From positions 633,506,001 to 633,570,000 of the forward strand of contig NC_092335.1 of assembly GCF_046630445.1 (NCBI RefSeq): a DNA stretch of 64,000 nt, written 5' to 3'. Each line of letters begins with the position of its first letter. Positions within the stretch are counted from its first letter, which is position 1. The notes beneath the pieces are model-generated. The model ran no database searches and was not told the DNA's origin. It saw nothing but the letters and a program-made list of their open reading frames with translations. The stretch is from Rutidosis leptorrhynchoides. Lineage: Eukaryota > Streptophyta > Magnoliopsida > Asterales > Asteraceae. The translations under genes and the position numbers were made by a program. Of the stretch, positions 1-10,159 are shown piece by piece.

Positions 1-227
1 TTTCAAAAGATCAAATGTTTTCATAAAGATTCAATTTCCTTAAGGATCTAAATTTTCATAGTCATGTGGGACTGTAAACCACATCGTTACTATCATTGTT
101 CATACCGCTGTTTCAAAATCACTGATGTATATAGTGTGAAGAATAAAGAAGTGATTCGTTTGAAGTGTGATTTTATTTCAAATTCTATATTGCTTGAGGA
201 CAAGCAACGTTCAAGTGTGGGGATATT

Positions 228-2441
228 TGATAACGCTAAAAACGAACACATATTTCATAGCGTTATTCTTCAAGAAAGACAAGCTTTTAGTTGCAATTGT
301 TCTATTTCCAAGTGATAATTGTTTAATAAATAAGTGCAAAGACGAAAGACGCAAATCGCTCGAAAATGAAGATTTAAAGACGAAAACGAAGATTTGAAGA
401 CAAAAACGACCAAAACGCTCAAAAGAACAAGTTTTTACTCCAAAAGGGTCAAGTCCTTAATGCATAAATGTAATGAAGCACGAAGATTAAAGAATTAAGG
501 AAAAGTGCCACTAAAGCCATAGTGCACTCAAAAGTGCCACTAAAAGTGAGTTAAAGACTTGCGCGGATTTTGGGAGTTAAGGAAAAATATTTTTTGTGCA
601 AATTACAAGTTGTGGAACGTAAAGTCCAAGATTTTAAAGCGTACAAAAAGGCGTTCGAGAAACCGGGACCGAGACATAAACCGGGCGTAAACGTACGAGA
701 CAATGGTGCGAAAATTACGAGTCAACTATGCACAAGAATAAAATATAATATATAAATAATTATATAAATTATTTATATATTATATTTATTATTAAAATTA
801 AAAATCATGTCGACAAGCTAAAAATCAAAAGAGTGTGAGCTGGTATCAGGCCTCATGCGATCGCATGGGTTTAACACCCTCAGGCCATGCGATCGCATGG
901 CTTACTGTAGCAGGCCAGAATGCTTTAAATAGCCGAGTTTCTGTCGAGTTTTTTATATATTTTTTTTCTTTCTTTTCATTTTTACTCTGCAATAATAAAT
1001 ATAAATTATAATTATTATTATTTTAGTTTAAGTTAAATTTAGTTTGAGTAGTGTAACGTTTAATTTACGGGTTTTCAAGTCGAATTTCTGTCCGTGTACC
1101 GCTACGATTTCAATACCACTTTTTATCTTTTCAACTCGCTGTAAGTCTTTACTTTCTCAACTTTGTTATTATTATTTTTACTTATCGTTATTACGCCTTG
1201 CCATTATTATTATTGTTATCGAATTTTATATTTATCGTCGTTATTATCGTCGTTATTATCGTTATTAATTATTATTATTGTTATCCTTTATTATTATTAT
1301 TATCGTACTCATGTCCACTTTATATAATTTATATTTTTACGCCGTTGTAATGTCCAACTAAATACCCATAGTGGTGACTAAAATGTAGAACCTCTGGACA
1401 AATGGACTAAATAATTTATAATATTACGATGTAACTTTGACTATTTTTAATATTGAGTTTAATCACCGACCCACTGTTATATAATTTAATATTTTCACCC
1501 CTATCACATAATTTATTAAATTAATGAACGTAAGTTAATTAAATTTACATAAATTGTGCTCCAACACTTTAGTGATCTAGACGGACATATGGACAAATTA
1601 TTGACAACAATTTAGAAGTGTGATCCGGTGGTTTGGGTAATATTATAGTTTATATAATCGTGTAATTATAAAAAGGGCGACCGTTATAATTTTGGTATTA
1701 GCGAAAGTTAATACCGGGTTAAATCTCAATTTAAATAGTCGGGATATAATTTAATTCGCTAAAACAAGATCTAACGAAACTTAGATTAAATTTTAGTTAA
1801 TTAAGACTTTATACAAATCAAAAGATAAAATATAAAGTTATACATAAAAACATCGTAATTGGACTTAAAATCGATCCATTAATCCAGAGGGGACATATTT
1901 TAGTAGCCACTACCTTACTTTATTTTCTTAAATCTCGCCAATTTCACTTTTTACCACGTAGTAAATTTTAATTACTTTTTACTATTTTACCATTTTGTCA
2001 TTTCTTTATTAAAAACTTTATTTAATAATTTTATGAATTTTATAGTTTAATTAATAGTTTTAATATTAGTTAAAATTTATTAATATTTATAAGTAGTTTT
2101 ATTATTTATTATTTTAAAATAAATAGTTTATTTTATATCGTAAATCGTTAATCTAGTTAATTTCACTTTTAGTTTTAGTTAAATTTAAATTCTGTTAAAG
2201 CCTAATCTAAAACCCCCTTTTTAATAGTTTAATTATTAGCAATTAAAAATCTTGAAAACGCAATTTCCCTGTGGAACGAACTGGATTTACCAACAAACTA
2301 TTACTATACGGATAGGACAAAGTTGCCTATATGTGTGAAATCAATCCGAAATCATAAAAACACCATATAATCACAACCAATTCGTGTAATAAATTCAATC
2401 CAAATCCGTTCAAAATAAAAGGACACGATCGCAACACATCA
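228..2441 (+). repeat. 3' LTR of element A0 (2.2 kb)
   Basis: Starts TGATAACGCT and ends CACATCA, the same termini as the Athila LTRs at 10160, 24361 and (inverted) 33163. It is longer and clearly diverged from them, so A0 is a different Athila subfamily. It holds the shared promoter cassette (about 340-930) and a transcription-start-like region, followed by about 1.4 kb of AT-rich DNA with no gene. Confidence 0.85.
854..932 (+). promoter_or_regulatory. LTR core promoter with paired GCGATCGC palindromes (A0)
   Basis: Two copies of CATGCGATCGCATG lie at 854-867 and 886-899, centres 32 bp apart. A TACTGTAGC motif (903-911) and a TATA-like TTTAAATAG (924-932) follow. The order matches the LTRs of A, G, C and D. 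A promoter role is inferred from position upstream of the TATA box. Confidence 0.65.
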
Positions 2442-2668
2442 GAAATCTTGTGGCCTATTAAAATGATTGAAATGATATTTATGACAAACCTATGAACTCA
2501 CCAACCTTTTGGTTGACACTTTAAAGCATGTTTATTCTCAGGTATTAAAGAAATCTTCCGCTGTGCATTTGCTCATTTTAAAGATATTACTTGGAGTCGT
2601 TCGTCAGTACCTCGCACTGGGACCAGATGTAATGGAATCGTCCATATAGATTTGGACGGGTCGTTTCA
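2442..2668 (+). repeat. Remnant of the 5' LTR of B
   Basis: These 227 bp read the same as 8325-8551, the last 227 bp of B's 3' LTR, ending GGGTCGTTTCA. The rest of this LTR was displaced to the left by the insertion of A0. Confidence 0.9.
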
Positions 2669-2670
2669 GT

Positions 2671-2682
2671 TGGTATCAGAGC
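2671..2682 (+). other. Primer-binding site of B (initiator tRNA-Met)
   Basis: TGGTATCAGAGC lies two bases after the 5' LTR end. It is the usual plant initiator-Met PBS, complementary to the tRNA 3' end. Confidence 0.9.
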
Positions 2683-3085
2683 GGTGGTCTTAGCGAACCA
2701 GGTCTTGCCTTAGTGTGTCTAATTGATAGTCGTTAGGATGCTTTAGCAAGTCTGGACTTCGACCTTAGTTGCTTATTATAAGCTTTGCTTATCATTTCTT
2801 GTCGGAAATTACCTGCTTATCATTCCTTAGTCTAGACACGTCTTATTGCCTTAGTTGCATAGATAGTGTATAGACAAATTCATACCTTAGCGTATCTGTT
2901 AAATTATATCTTAGCGAATCTGTTACTGTATGCTTTTCCTGGCAACTTCCGAAAATTCCTCCGTAATCTACGGGATCTTTTGTACTATATATATATATAT
3001 ATATATAGGTATTCTATGTAATTAGAATATCATCTGATAGCCGAAAATCATTTCATATCGAAAATCCTTTATTCGATCGTACGAA

Positions 3086-3577
3086 ATGGAACTAGCCGCT
3101 AGTTCAAGTTCATCGAATTCTGACAGCTATTCCGACATGGATGTTCATCCGAGCTCCGAAAGCAGTGTAACCGGAATGAATCAACCAATCAGTCATCACC
3201 AATTCTGGATGAATTGGGGATGGGTTCGTAGCCGACTTAATCAATGGAGACAGGAAGAAGGCGATCCCTTCCACCAATCAAATTCACCTCTTGGCGAAGA
3301 ACCTGAAGCACTTACCGGCGAACCAGTCCGAAACACCATATTCACCCTCATTGCCAGAATATCTCGCAGCGATTATATAATAACTCAAATTCTAAACCTT
3401 ATTCATCCGCTCGTCCCGACCGACAATCATCCCGGTGTAATAGAAGAAGTCAACGAACTTCGCGCTCGAGTTGTGGCTTTGGAGAACATGGTGCAAAGCT
3501 TACAAGCATCAGCAGCATCACCGACAGTACCACCAGCATCAGCACCCGTACCACCAACAACCACATCCGCACCATAA
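3086..3577 (+). CDS. Leader ORF of B (163 aa), function unknown
   Basis: First ORF after the PBS. The start is a Ser/Asp-rich stretch, then a conserved block with a Trp-rich segment (FWMNWGWVRSRLNQW), a short predicted coiled coil (VNELRARVVALENM) and a Pro/Ala/Thr tail. It aligns along its length with the 182-aa ORF of element C. In B the reading stops early where C has a Gln codon (CAA in C, TAA in B); the tail downstream is still similar. There is no CCHC knuckle and no major-homology-like Gag segment, so I do not call it Gag. An ORF sits in the same position in element D (57660-58355) but looks different. It may be a nucleocapsid-like or RNA-binding helper; that is inference. Confidence 0.6.
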   Translation: MELAASSSSSNSDSYSDMDVHPSSESSVTGMNQPISHHQFWMNWGWVRSRLNQWRQEEGDPFHQSNSPLGEEPEALTGEPVRNTIFTLIARISRSDYIITQILNLIHPLVPTDNHPGVIEEVNELRARVVALENMVQSLQASAASPTVPPASAPVPPTTTSAP

Positions 3578-4494
3578 ACCCCAACTTCACAATCTGTCCC
3601 ACGAGCATCAACGTCATACGCTCCGTAAATATCAAGGAATACCAATAACCATAAACGATGAAGTATTGATTCATAAATTCATTTCAGATTAGATATTCCG
3701 CGGCGATTATGTAATCTCTAATGTTTTAGAGATTATGTATCCTAGTTCTAACGGTAAATCTGATGAGATTAACATCATATTAACTCATTAAATTCATGAT
3801 TACATCTGAAGAAAATATATATGTAAGTATATTTTCATATAGATTGTAATTAAAAATTCTTTTTGTACAAACTGTTAATGATGAGAATATTTTAACGGGT
3901 AGGTAATACCCGAGAAATATTTAGATTTCACATTAATAATTTACACTGTACATTCTTCAATTCTGATTCAATAATCATTGACTATACTCATTCCTCTTAT
4001 GACGATTTACATTCTTTCAAAAATTAGGACAACCAGTTCCATACGAACTCGATTACAAATTCTGATTTTGACAAAATCAGAATCCAAATCAAGATTTAGC
4101 AGAAGACATCACTCTTAGATTCCTACATCTTTCAAACTATACTTTGACTTCAAAACTGTATGAGAACATCACAGTTATTCATAAAACCCAACAAAAATAT
4201 TCGTATCATTCAAAACTCTAGAACATCATATATTAACGATTACAATCTGCGGTTAAACCTTTTATATTCCATCATATTACCAGCAGGCGTACCAACAACC
4301 TCGTTACTCTTCGGCTTATATCTCTCCGGAAAATCACTATATTTATAGAAACCTCATCATGTGCTCATCTGCATCTTGTAACAAGAATTGCCATACGAAT
4401 CATCGGGAATTAGCAATTAGTATTTTGAAATCTCGCAGCATGTCTACGCCAACAGTTATATGTGTACATATAACGTCTACCTCCAAGACTTACA
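3578..4494 (+). other. Untranslated internal region of B
   Basis: No convincing gene. It contains the internal PPT copy (3892-3909). Near 4275-4330 a short frame reads PTTSL followed by a hydrophobic run, which could be a further decayed piece of captured host sequence but is too weak to call. Confidence 0.5.
3892..3909 (+). other. Internal copy of the polypurine-tract motif (B)
   Basis: TTAACGGGTAGGTAATAC. The first 14 bases (TTAACGGGTAGGTA) match the terminal PPT at 5830-5844. The same 18 bases occur in C (40453-40470) and D (57366-57383, minus). It could be a second plus-strand primer site, or, since it contains TAG|GTAATA, a splice donor. Confidence 0.5.
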
Positions 4495-4755
4495 TACTTC
4501 GAATGTGAAGTTTCTGAAAAACGGATTGAGCAAAGTATGAAGAAGGCTGTGGACAAATCACAAAGACTAAACCTGCCTTCAAAGAATCCAAATGATTCAG
4601 CATCTGCTGAAGTCATTAACGAATACCTTGCTCCTGACTCTACACTTTTACGAACAAACCTTCTTCATCATCCATCGATATTAGAAATTCTAAGATATCA
4701 TCTTATCTTTCATTATAAATATCCTCGATATTTTCGAAGATATTTTCATAACTAA
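4495..4755 (+). pseudogene. Decayed poly(A)-binding-protein-like fragment in B
   Basis: The open frame reads EKRIEQSMKKAVDKSQRLNL and continues in parallel with the better preserved copy in C (41224-41574), sharing the C-terminal stretch FHYKYPRYF. In B the RNP2-like motif is damaged (LPSKNP where C has LYIKNL) and the segment upstream of EKRIEQ is shortened. The link to PABP rests on the C copy; on its own this copy would not be recognisable. It is non-functional as an RNA-binding domain. Confidence 0.55.
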
Positions 4756-5036
4756 TCTTATCTGAAATCATTTATCTCTTCGCGATATCAGTGTTACAAC
4801 AGAAAGGAAACTGTTTTAGTTTCTAAATTTCTGAAAAATCCGAGTTTGAAGTATGAATGATTTTTGAAGTAGTGTTGGAAACTGATGCATGAGTTAGTAT
4901 AATATAATGACGCCTGATCAACGTGGTTATATTACAGTAAGTCATGCTGAGTTTCTAATGGAATGTGATGATTCACAGTACCATCATCATGTGTCATGTT
5001 GCACGATTCTTTCATTCTATTTAACCTCTAAACATA

Positions 5037-5408
5037 TCAAGAAGATATTTCTTTTGATGATTCGGTCTTTTCCGTAACTTCTGGTAATTTAACAAATCCG
5101 ATCGTGCTAGTACTTTTCCTTTTCCGCTTTGGACCATTATTCGCTTGACTTGAGGTCAGGAAGAAGAAACAAAAACATGGAGTCTCGAGATAAAAATAGG
5201 AATATAAATCGCAGCAAACAAGAAAAATCATAAACCATGTATGTCTATGCAAATAGCAATATAGAGACACGAGAGAATTAGGAATACAATAATCCCTAGG
5301 GCATAATAGAAATAAACGGATTCTTCTAGTGGCAGTTGGAAAAAAAAGAATGATGGTTACAATGACCAGAATAATATTCAGAACTAGAACTGGATTGAGC
5401 ATTTTCAC
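5037..5408 (-). pseudogene. Antisense membrane-protein ORF of B (frameshifted)
   Basis: On the strand opposite to B's transcription. It starts MKMLNPVLVLNIILVIVTII, a strongly hydrophobic segment. Against the copy in C (42011-42184) there is one extra base in a run at about 5339-5348, after which the second hydrophobic segment is found in another frame. Most base differences between the two copies fall at third codon positions of this frame. The printed frame also runs on into a Lys/Arg-rich tail. Function unknown. Confidence 0.5.
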
Positions 5409-5829
5409 AATCTTTGAAAGAATGAATTAAGGAAGAAATTATAGGAGTGATGAAAATAAAGGAAACAGAAGAGGTTAATTTATAGTGAAATATCCGACAT
5501 AACAATCGAGGCAGATTACGTATCTAATCGAAGAAAATCCTAATTTCAGTAATTACCGAAGAATCGAATCTTAAATAGATTACAAAGATTTCTTCAAATC
5601 CCTTGAATTCCTGAAATCAATTTTGACTACGTCAAAAGTTAAAACGAATTTTTAACTTCTTCATTTCACTCTTTTGTGATAAGTTTCACTCGTACTCTTC
5701 TCAAAATCGAATTTTTTTATCCACATCACCCGATTGTGATAAAACTCTATTTATTGACTCGTACTCGTCATGAAAACATTCTTGTTGTTAGCTATGACGA
5801 CCTCTGCTAAATTTCGGGACAAAATTTCT

Positions 5830-5844
5830 TTAACGGGTAGGTAC
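5830..5844 (+). other. Terminal polypurine tract of B
   Basis: TTAACGGGTAGGTAC directly abuts the 3' LTR (TGTAACGGCCCGG). The upstream box AATTTCGGGACAAAATTTC is shared with C and, inverted, with D and E. Confidence 0.8.
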
Positions 5845-8551
5845 TGTAACGGCCCGGAAAATTTCGACTTAATTTGAACTTGAATCTTCATATGAATTGA
5901 TATTTCCGACACGATAAGCAAAGTCTGTAATGTTGAGTCTCAAAAATTTTGAATTGTTATCATACATTCAATTAACCTTTGGCCATTCCCGACGATTCAC
6001 GAACATTATTTGAAAATAGATATGTATATATGTATACATATGTGTGTATAATAAATTGATAAATGTTAATAAAACATTAAGTGATTTGATTGATATTTCA
6101 ATAAGTTGATTTAACTTGTGAAACGCTGGTACATAAATGAATTATATCAATTTAAGTTTTAAAGTGTAAACGTTATGTGATATAACAATTTCTAATATTT
6201 AAATGATTTTAAATTATATATAATGAAATTTGAAATATAGTTACTTTTGAAAAACTAAATGTTATATTATTAAATAAATATTTCAACTATATATAATATG
6301 TACAAATTTATATTTCTAAAGGAAAACATTTATATTTTACAATGTGATAAAAATGTAATATTAATTTAGATATAAAACGTTTTGATAATATTATTAATTA
6401 TATATTAATAAATAACGAGACGATGATTTATAGAAGCAAATGACCAAAACACTCAAATGTATAAGTTACATTTCAAGTAATATAAATTATGGGTGAATTA
6501 AGTCTAATTATTGATAAAGGTACACGTCGCGAAACGTAAAGTACAAGATTTCAAAGCATACGAGAAAACGTTTGAAAAACCGGAACCGAGACATAAACCG
6601 ATCATCAACGTACAAGTCAACGAAACTAAAATTACAAGTCAACTATGCACATGAATATTATATATATATTTATACGCGTATTATACGTACATAGTTTTAT
6701 ACCTTTACTTTACTTTAACTTTACTTTTACTTTACTTTTACTTTAATAATTCACTTTAATAATTCATACTTTAATAATTCACTTTAATAATTCATACTTT
6801 AATAATTCACTTTAATAATTCATACTTTAATAATTCACTTTAATAATTCATACTTTAATAATTCACTTTAATAATTCAAAAATCTATTATAAATAGAATT
6901 CAATATGTTTCATTATTTCATAGAAACTTGAAAATATTTTTCTCTAAACTCTCTCAATCGATTTACATATATATATATATTTACTCCGTATTATTTCAAG
7001 ATATTATTAGTATACATAAAATACTACGACGGAGTGCTGTCCGAATGATTTTCAAAATGAGTTTTCGAGTGGGTTAAAGCTAAGGAAATTATGGGTTATA
7101 GCTATGGAGGTGATGGGTATGGTTCATGGGTATGCTCGTGAGGTCAAACTAGTGTTTATCATATCCGTTGTGTCTACGTACCTTTCCTGCAATATTGAAT
7201 CTCAATATTGATACGTAAGTACTCGTAATTAAATTTTTACATACTAATAGTGTATCCCTGACTAGTGCTCGAGAATATAGGATTAGGCATGCTTGTATTT
7301 TTGATATTGCCCTTAGTTAGGTTATGTTGAATCTCGAATTAGTTACACCTGCGGTTGAGATAAGGTATAAGATATGCATGTCGTTGGAAAGCTAGCGAAA
7401 AATTAAGAACTTTTCCTTTAGATGTCGAATGGGTTCGATGAACGGATTAAAAGATATAGTCAATTGAATTTTTAATATTATTATTAAAAGTGATTATTAT
7501 TATTATCATTAAAAAGTATTATCATTAAAAATTGTATTTTTTTTTCTATTATTATTATCGTTAAAATTTATAATTAGTACTACTATTATTTTTATCATTA
7601 AAATAGTTATTAGCATTAATATTATCATAACATTTATTATTATTAGTATTATTATAATTAAACTAAGGTTAGTAACACTTAATTATATTTATTAATAAAA
7701 GAATTATATTATTTACTCTAGTAAATTTTTTTTTTAAATTATTTAAAAATATAAAACGACGATATATAAAGTATATATTAATCATGTATAAATTTTGGAA
7801 AAACATTTTTGAGTCAAACTGACTTTTGTTGATTTTTGCGTATTAGTCTCGAGCATTAGGATTGTGGTACACTATGACCTGACCAAAATCGTTAGACAAA
7901 TATTGACCAACATATAATTATATATACTTAATATAGGTTCGTGAATCCGAGGCCAACCCTACTTTTGTTCAAATGACGTCATATGTATTTTTGCTACAGA
8001 ATACAGTAATGTGAGTTTCATTTGCTCCCTTTTACTCTTTTGCAATATATTTTTGGGACTGAGAATGCATGCGCAACTTTTACAAACGTTTTACAAAATA
8101 GGCACAATTTCATAAAATGACATTCTACGACTGATGTATTTAGGACTGATGTGTTATTGTGTATACCGGATATCCGAAGAGATCTTAATTATTATTGTGT
8201 ATACCGGATATCTGAAGAGATCTTAAATTATGTTGCATGTATATCATTATTATTGAATTCCAGTCGCTCCAGCGTATGAATGATTTTTATTTTGCAGATG
8301 ATTATCCTGCGCATTTAATTAAATGAAATCTTGTGGCCTATTAAAATGATTGAAATGATATTTATGACAAACCTATGAACTCACCAACCTTTTGGTTGAC
8401 ACTTTAAAGCATGTTTATTCTCAGGTATTAAAGAAATCTTCCGCTGTGCATTTGCTCATTTTAAAGATATTACTTGGAGTCGTTCGTCAGTACCTCGCAC
8501 TGGGACCAGATGTAATGGAATCGTCCATATAGATTTGGACGGGTCGTTTCA
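5845..8551 (+). repeat. 3' LTR of B (2.7 kb)
   Basis: Runs from TGTAACGGCC to GGGTCGTTTCA. It holds the shared cassette (about 6420-6680), the minisatellite (6715-6885), a TATA box (TATAAATAG, 6888-6896), the 9-bp-stem hairpin (7190-7210) and the conserved U5 block (8379-8446). It lacks the paired palindromes: the minisatellite occupies their place upstream of the TATA box. No gene inside. Confidence 0.9.
6715..6885 (+). repeat. AT-rich minisatellite upstream of the B LTR TATA box
   Basis: A short ACTTT-rich stretch is followed by about a dozen units alternating ACTTTAATAATTCAT and CACTTTAATAATTCA, a higher-order period of about 28 bp. It ends just before TATAAATAG. Confidence 0.85.
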
Positions 8552-10154
8552 CCTATTATAATTGTATTGTCCCTCAGAAGCCAGTCGTGTAACAGTTCTC
8601 ATCATAGGCTTGGTAAAGCATCGATATCTCCACCGGTTAAGTAAGGATGGCACTGATCTTCTTCCTAAGCATTCTTTCAAGAGGAAGATGGGTTATAGGG
8701 TTTGGTTGGGAATTTATGGATCGGTGAAAGGTATCTAGATCTTTTGATTTTTGAGAGAATTGATAGACTTTGATTCTTCAGAGTATCCATTTTTGGATAG
8801 AGAATGGCTTAGAATTCCGTAAAGGTTTCTTCGGAAGAGGCGGATTTTGCTAAGACTTGGTCTAGAATTTTCTTTTGCTCTTCCAGCATTCTTCTTTAGG
8901 GCATCTTCTCGGGTTTTTCTTTGCCTTTATTTATAGAGACTTTGCTCTAGAGACTTTGCTCTTTCATAATCATTTTTTTTTTCGGCATACCCTTTCTTCA
9001 TAACTTTTTTCTTTCGTTCCTGGTGCCCAGAGAGGAAGTGATAATCCACTGAAAATAGGTCTTTGACCTATTAAAAACAATTAGGGGTTCGGAATCTTTC
9101 AACAAGTGCTTTTGAAGCGAATTTGATCGATCTATCTCTTTATTAATCTCTGGATCTTTTGATGAATGAAAAGGGAAGTGAATGGTAAATGGTGTATTTT
9201 AGGAGTGAATTTGGGGTGAATATTTCTGATTCATTAACTCTTTATGTGAGTTGCTCGGTTTAAATTGCGTGGAGTGGAAACGGAAACGGATGGCTTTTTG
9301 TCTTCTCTATTCAGAATGATTTCGGAAGGAGTATCGCACCTGCACCACGTATGGCACTTACTAACCATTGGTCTTGAAACGTATGTCTGAACCAAGTTCT
9401 AACTTGAACCGTACACCGGCACGCTCATTAATTGAAATAACAAAGTACTGTAGATTTGATGGGTCATACAGATACTTTGGGTCCAAGATCCCTTACTTTT
9501 GGGGGAGTAGGGGTCGTGCTTGATCATGCGTAGCCTTTTACATATTTTCTTAAAAGAAATCTTTTGACACAAAACATAAGTTTCAGCTTAATCGTTCTGT
9601 TCTAATAAATGTTCCGAAAACCGATTTCTAGCAATTTTATTAGATCTTTTGGGTAAAAATAAGGTAAGAATTTTTCAAAATTACCCAATATCCATTGCTT
9701 AATTACTTTTGGACAAAAGAATTTTTCAAAACTTGGCGTTTCACGGTTACTTGACTATTAAAACCTTCGACCTTTAAAACTTCAACCCATTACCCCACAC
9801 TTAGAAGAACATTGTCCCTAATGTTATCTAGAAAGAATATTTTAATACTTTATAAATTAAGGACATTGACTTCCAAAATCCTAAGTTAGTTGCGGGGGTT
9901 ACCCCACACTTAGAGATTTTAGTGCGTTATAATCGAAATAGGTTTGAGGAAGGATTACTTCCCTATGGTAGTGTTACTTTCCTAGTGTTGGACCTTCCTA
10001 CGGTCAATCTCCTAGGGACCAGTCTCTTTTGATAATATTTCTACATGAAGAACAAAAAGAGAAAGGCAGCATTTCCACTATATATAACTTTTTTCAGTAC
10101 AATACTTTTAAAAAGATAAAACTGAAAGTAAAATAAAGATAAAGTAGTCTATGG
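8552..10154 (-). mobile_element. 3' untranslated region of old Athila element F
   Basis: Non-coding. Read on the minus strand it continues the F sequence from 26122 across the insertion of A, as shown by the gatac duplication (10155-10159 and 26117-26121). Two Athila PPT-like motifs occur, CCCCACACTTAG at about 9793 and 9902 (minus: CTAAGTGTGGGG). F's 3' LTR is not in the window; B abuts at 8551. No gene seen. Confidence 0.65.
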
Positions 10155-10159
10155 GATAC

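Larger units (their letters stand above)
1..2441 (+). mobile_element. 3' end of Athila-type Ty3/gypsy element A0
   Basis: Bases 1-227 match the internal region just upstream of the 3' LTR in element A (about 24145-24360) and, inverted, in element G (about 29165-29400). They end in the Athila polypurine tract AAGTGTGGGG (about 213-222). The LTR follows. The right edge falls inside LTR sequence of element B, so A0 inserted into B's 5' LTR; its left half and the other copy of its target duplication (probably gaaat, 2442-2446) lie outside the window. No coding sequence of A0 is visible: the short frames at 64-397 run through the untranslated end and LTR and are not genes. Confidence 0.85.
2442..8551 (+). 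mobile_element. Non-autonomous Tekay-like LTR retrotransposon B
   Basis: Order on the + strand: 5' LTR remnant (2442-2668), initiator-Met PBS, a 163-codon leader ORF, an internal polypurine-tract copy, a fragment resembling poly(A)-binding protein, an antisense ORF, the terminal PPT and a full 3' LTR (5845-8551). There is no protease, reverse transcriptase or integrase, so the element would need enzymes from another element. The 227 bp of 5' LTR that survive read the same as the end of the 3' LTR, which suggests a recent insertion. Element C (36682-45315) is a better preserved relative. B ends at the old element F (8552 onward); the left edge is outside the window. Confidence 0.85.

Noticed and set aside
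841..852. TGGTATCAGGCC, PBS-like sequence in the A0 LTR
   Set aside because: Inside an LTR and not next to an LTR edge; only the first 9 bases match the initiator-Met PBS. Treated as chance.
3086..3577. Calling the B and C leader ORFs Gag
   Set aside because: No zinc knuckle, no Gag core motif, and in D an unrelated ORF occupies the same place upstream of a real gag.
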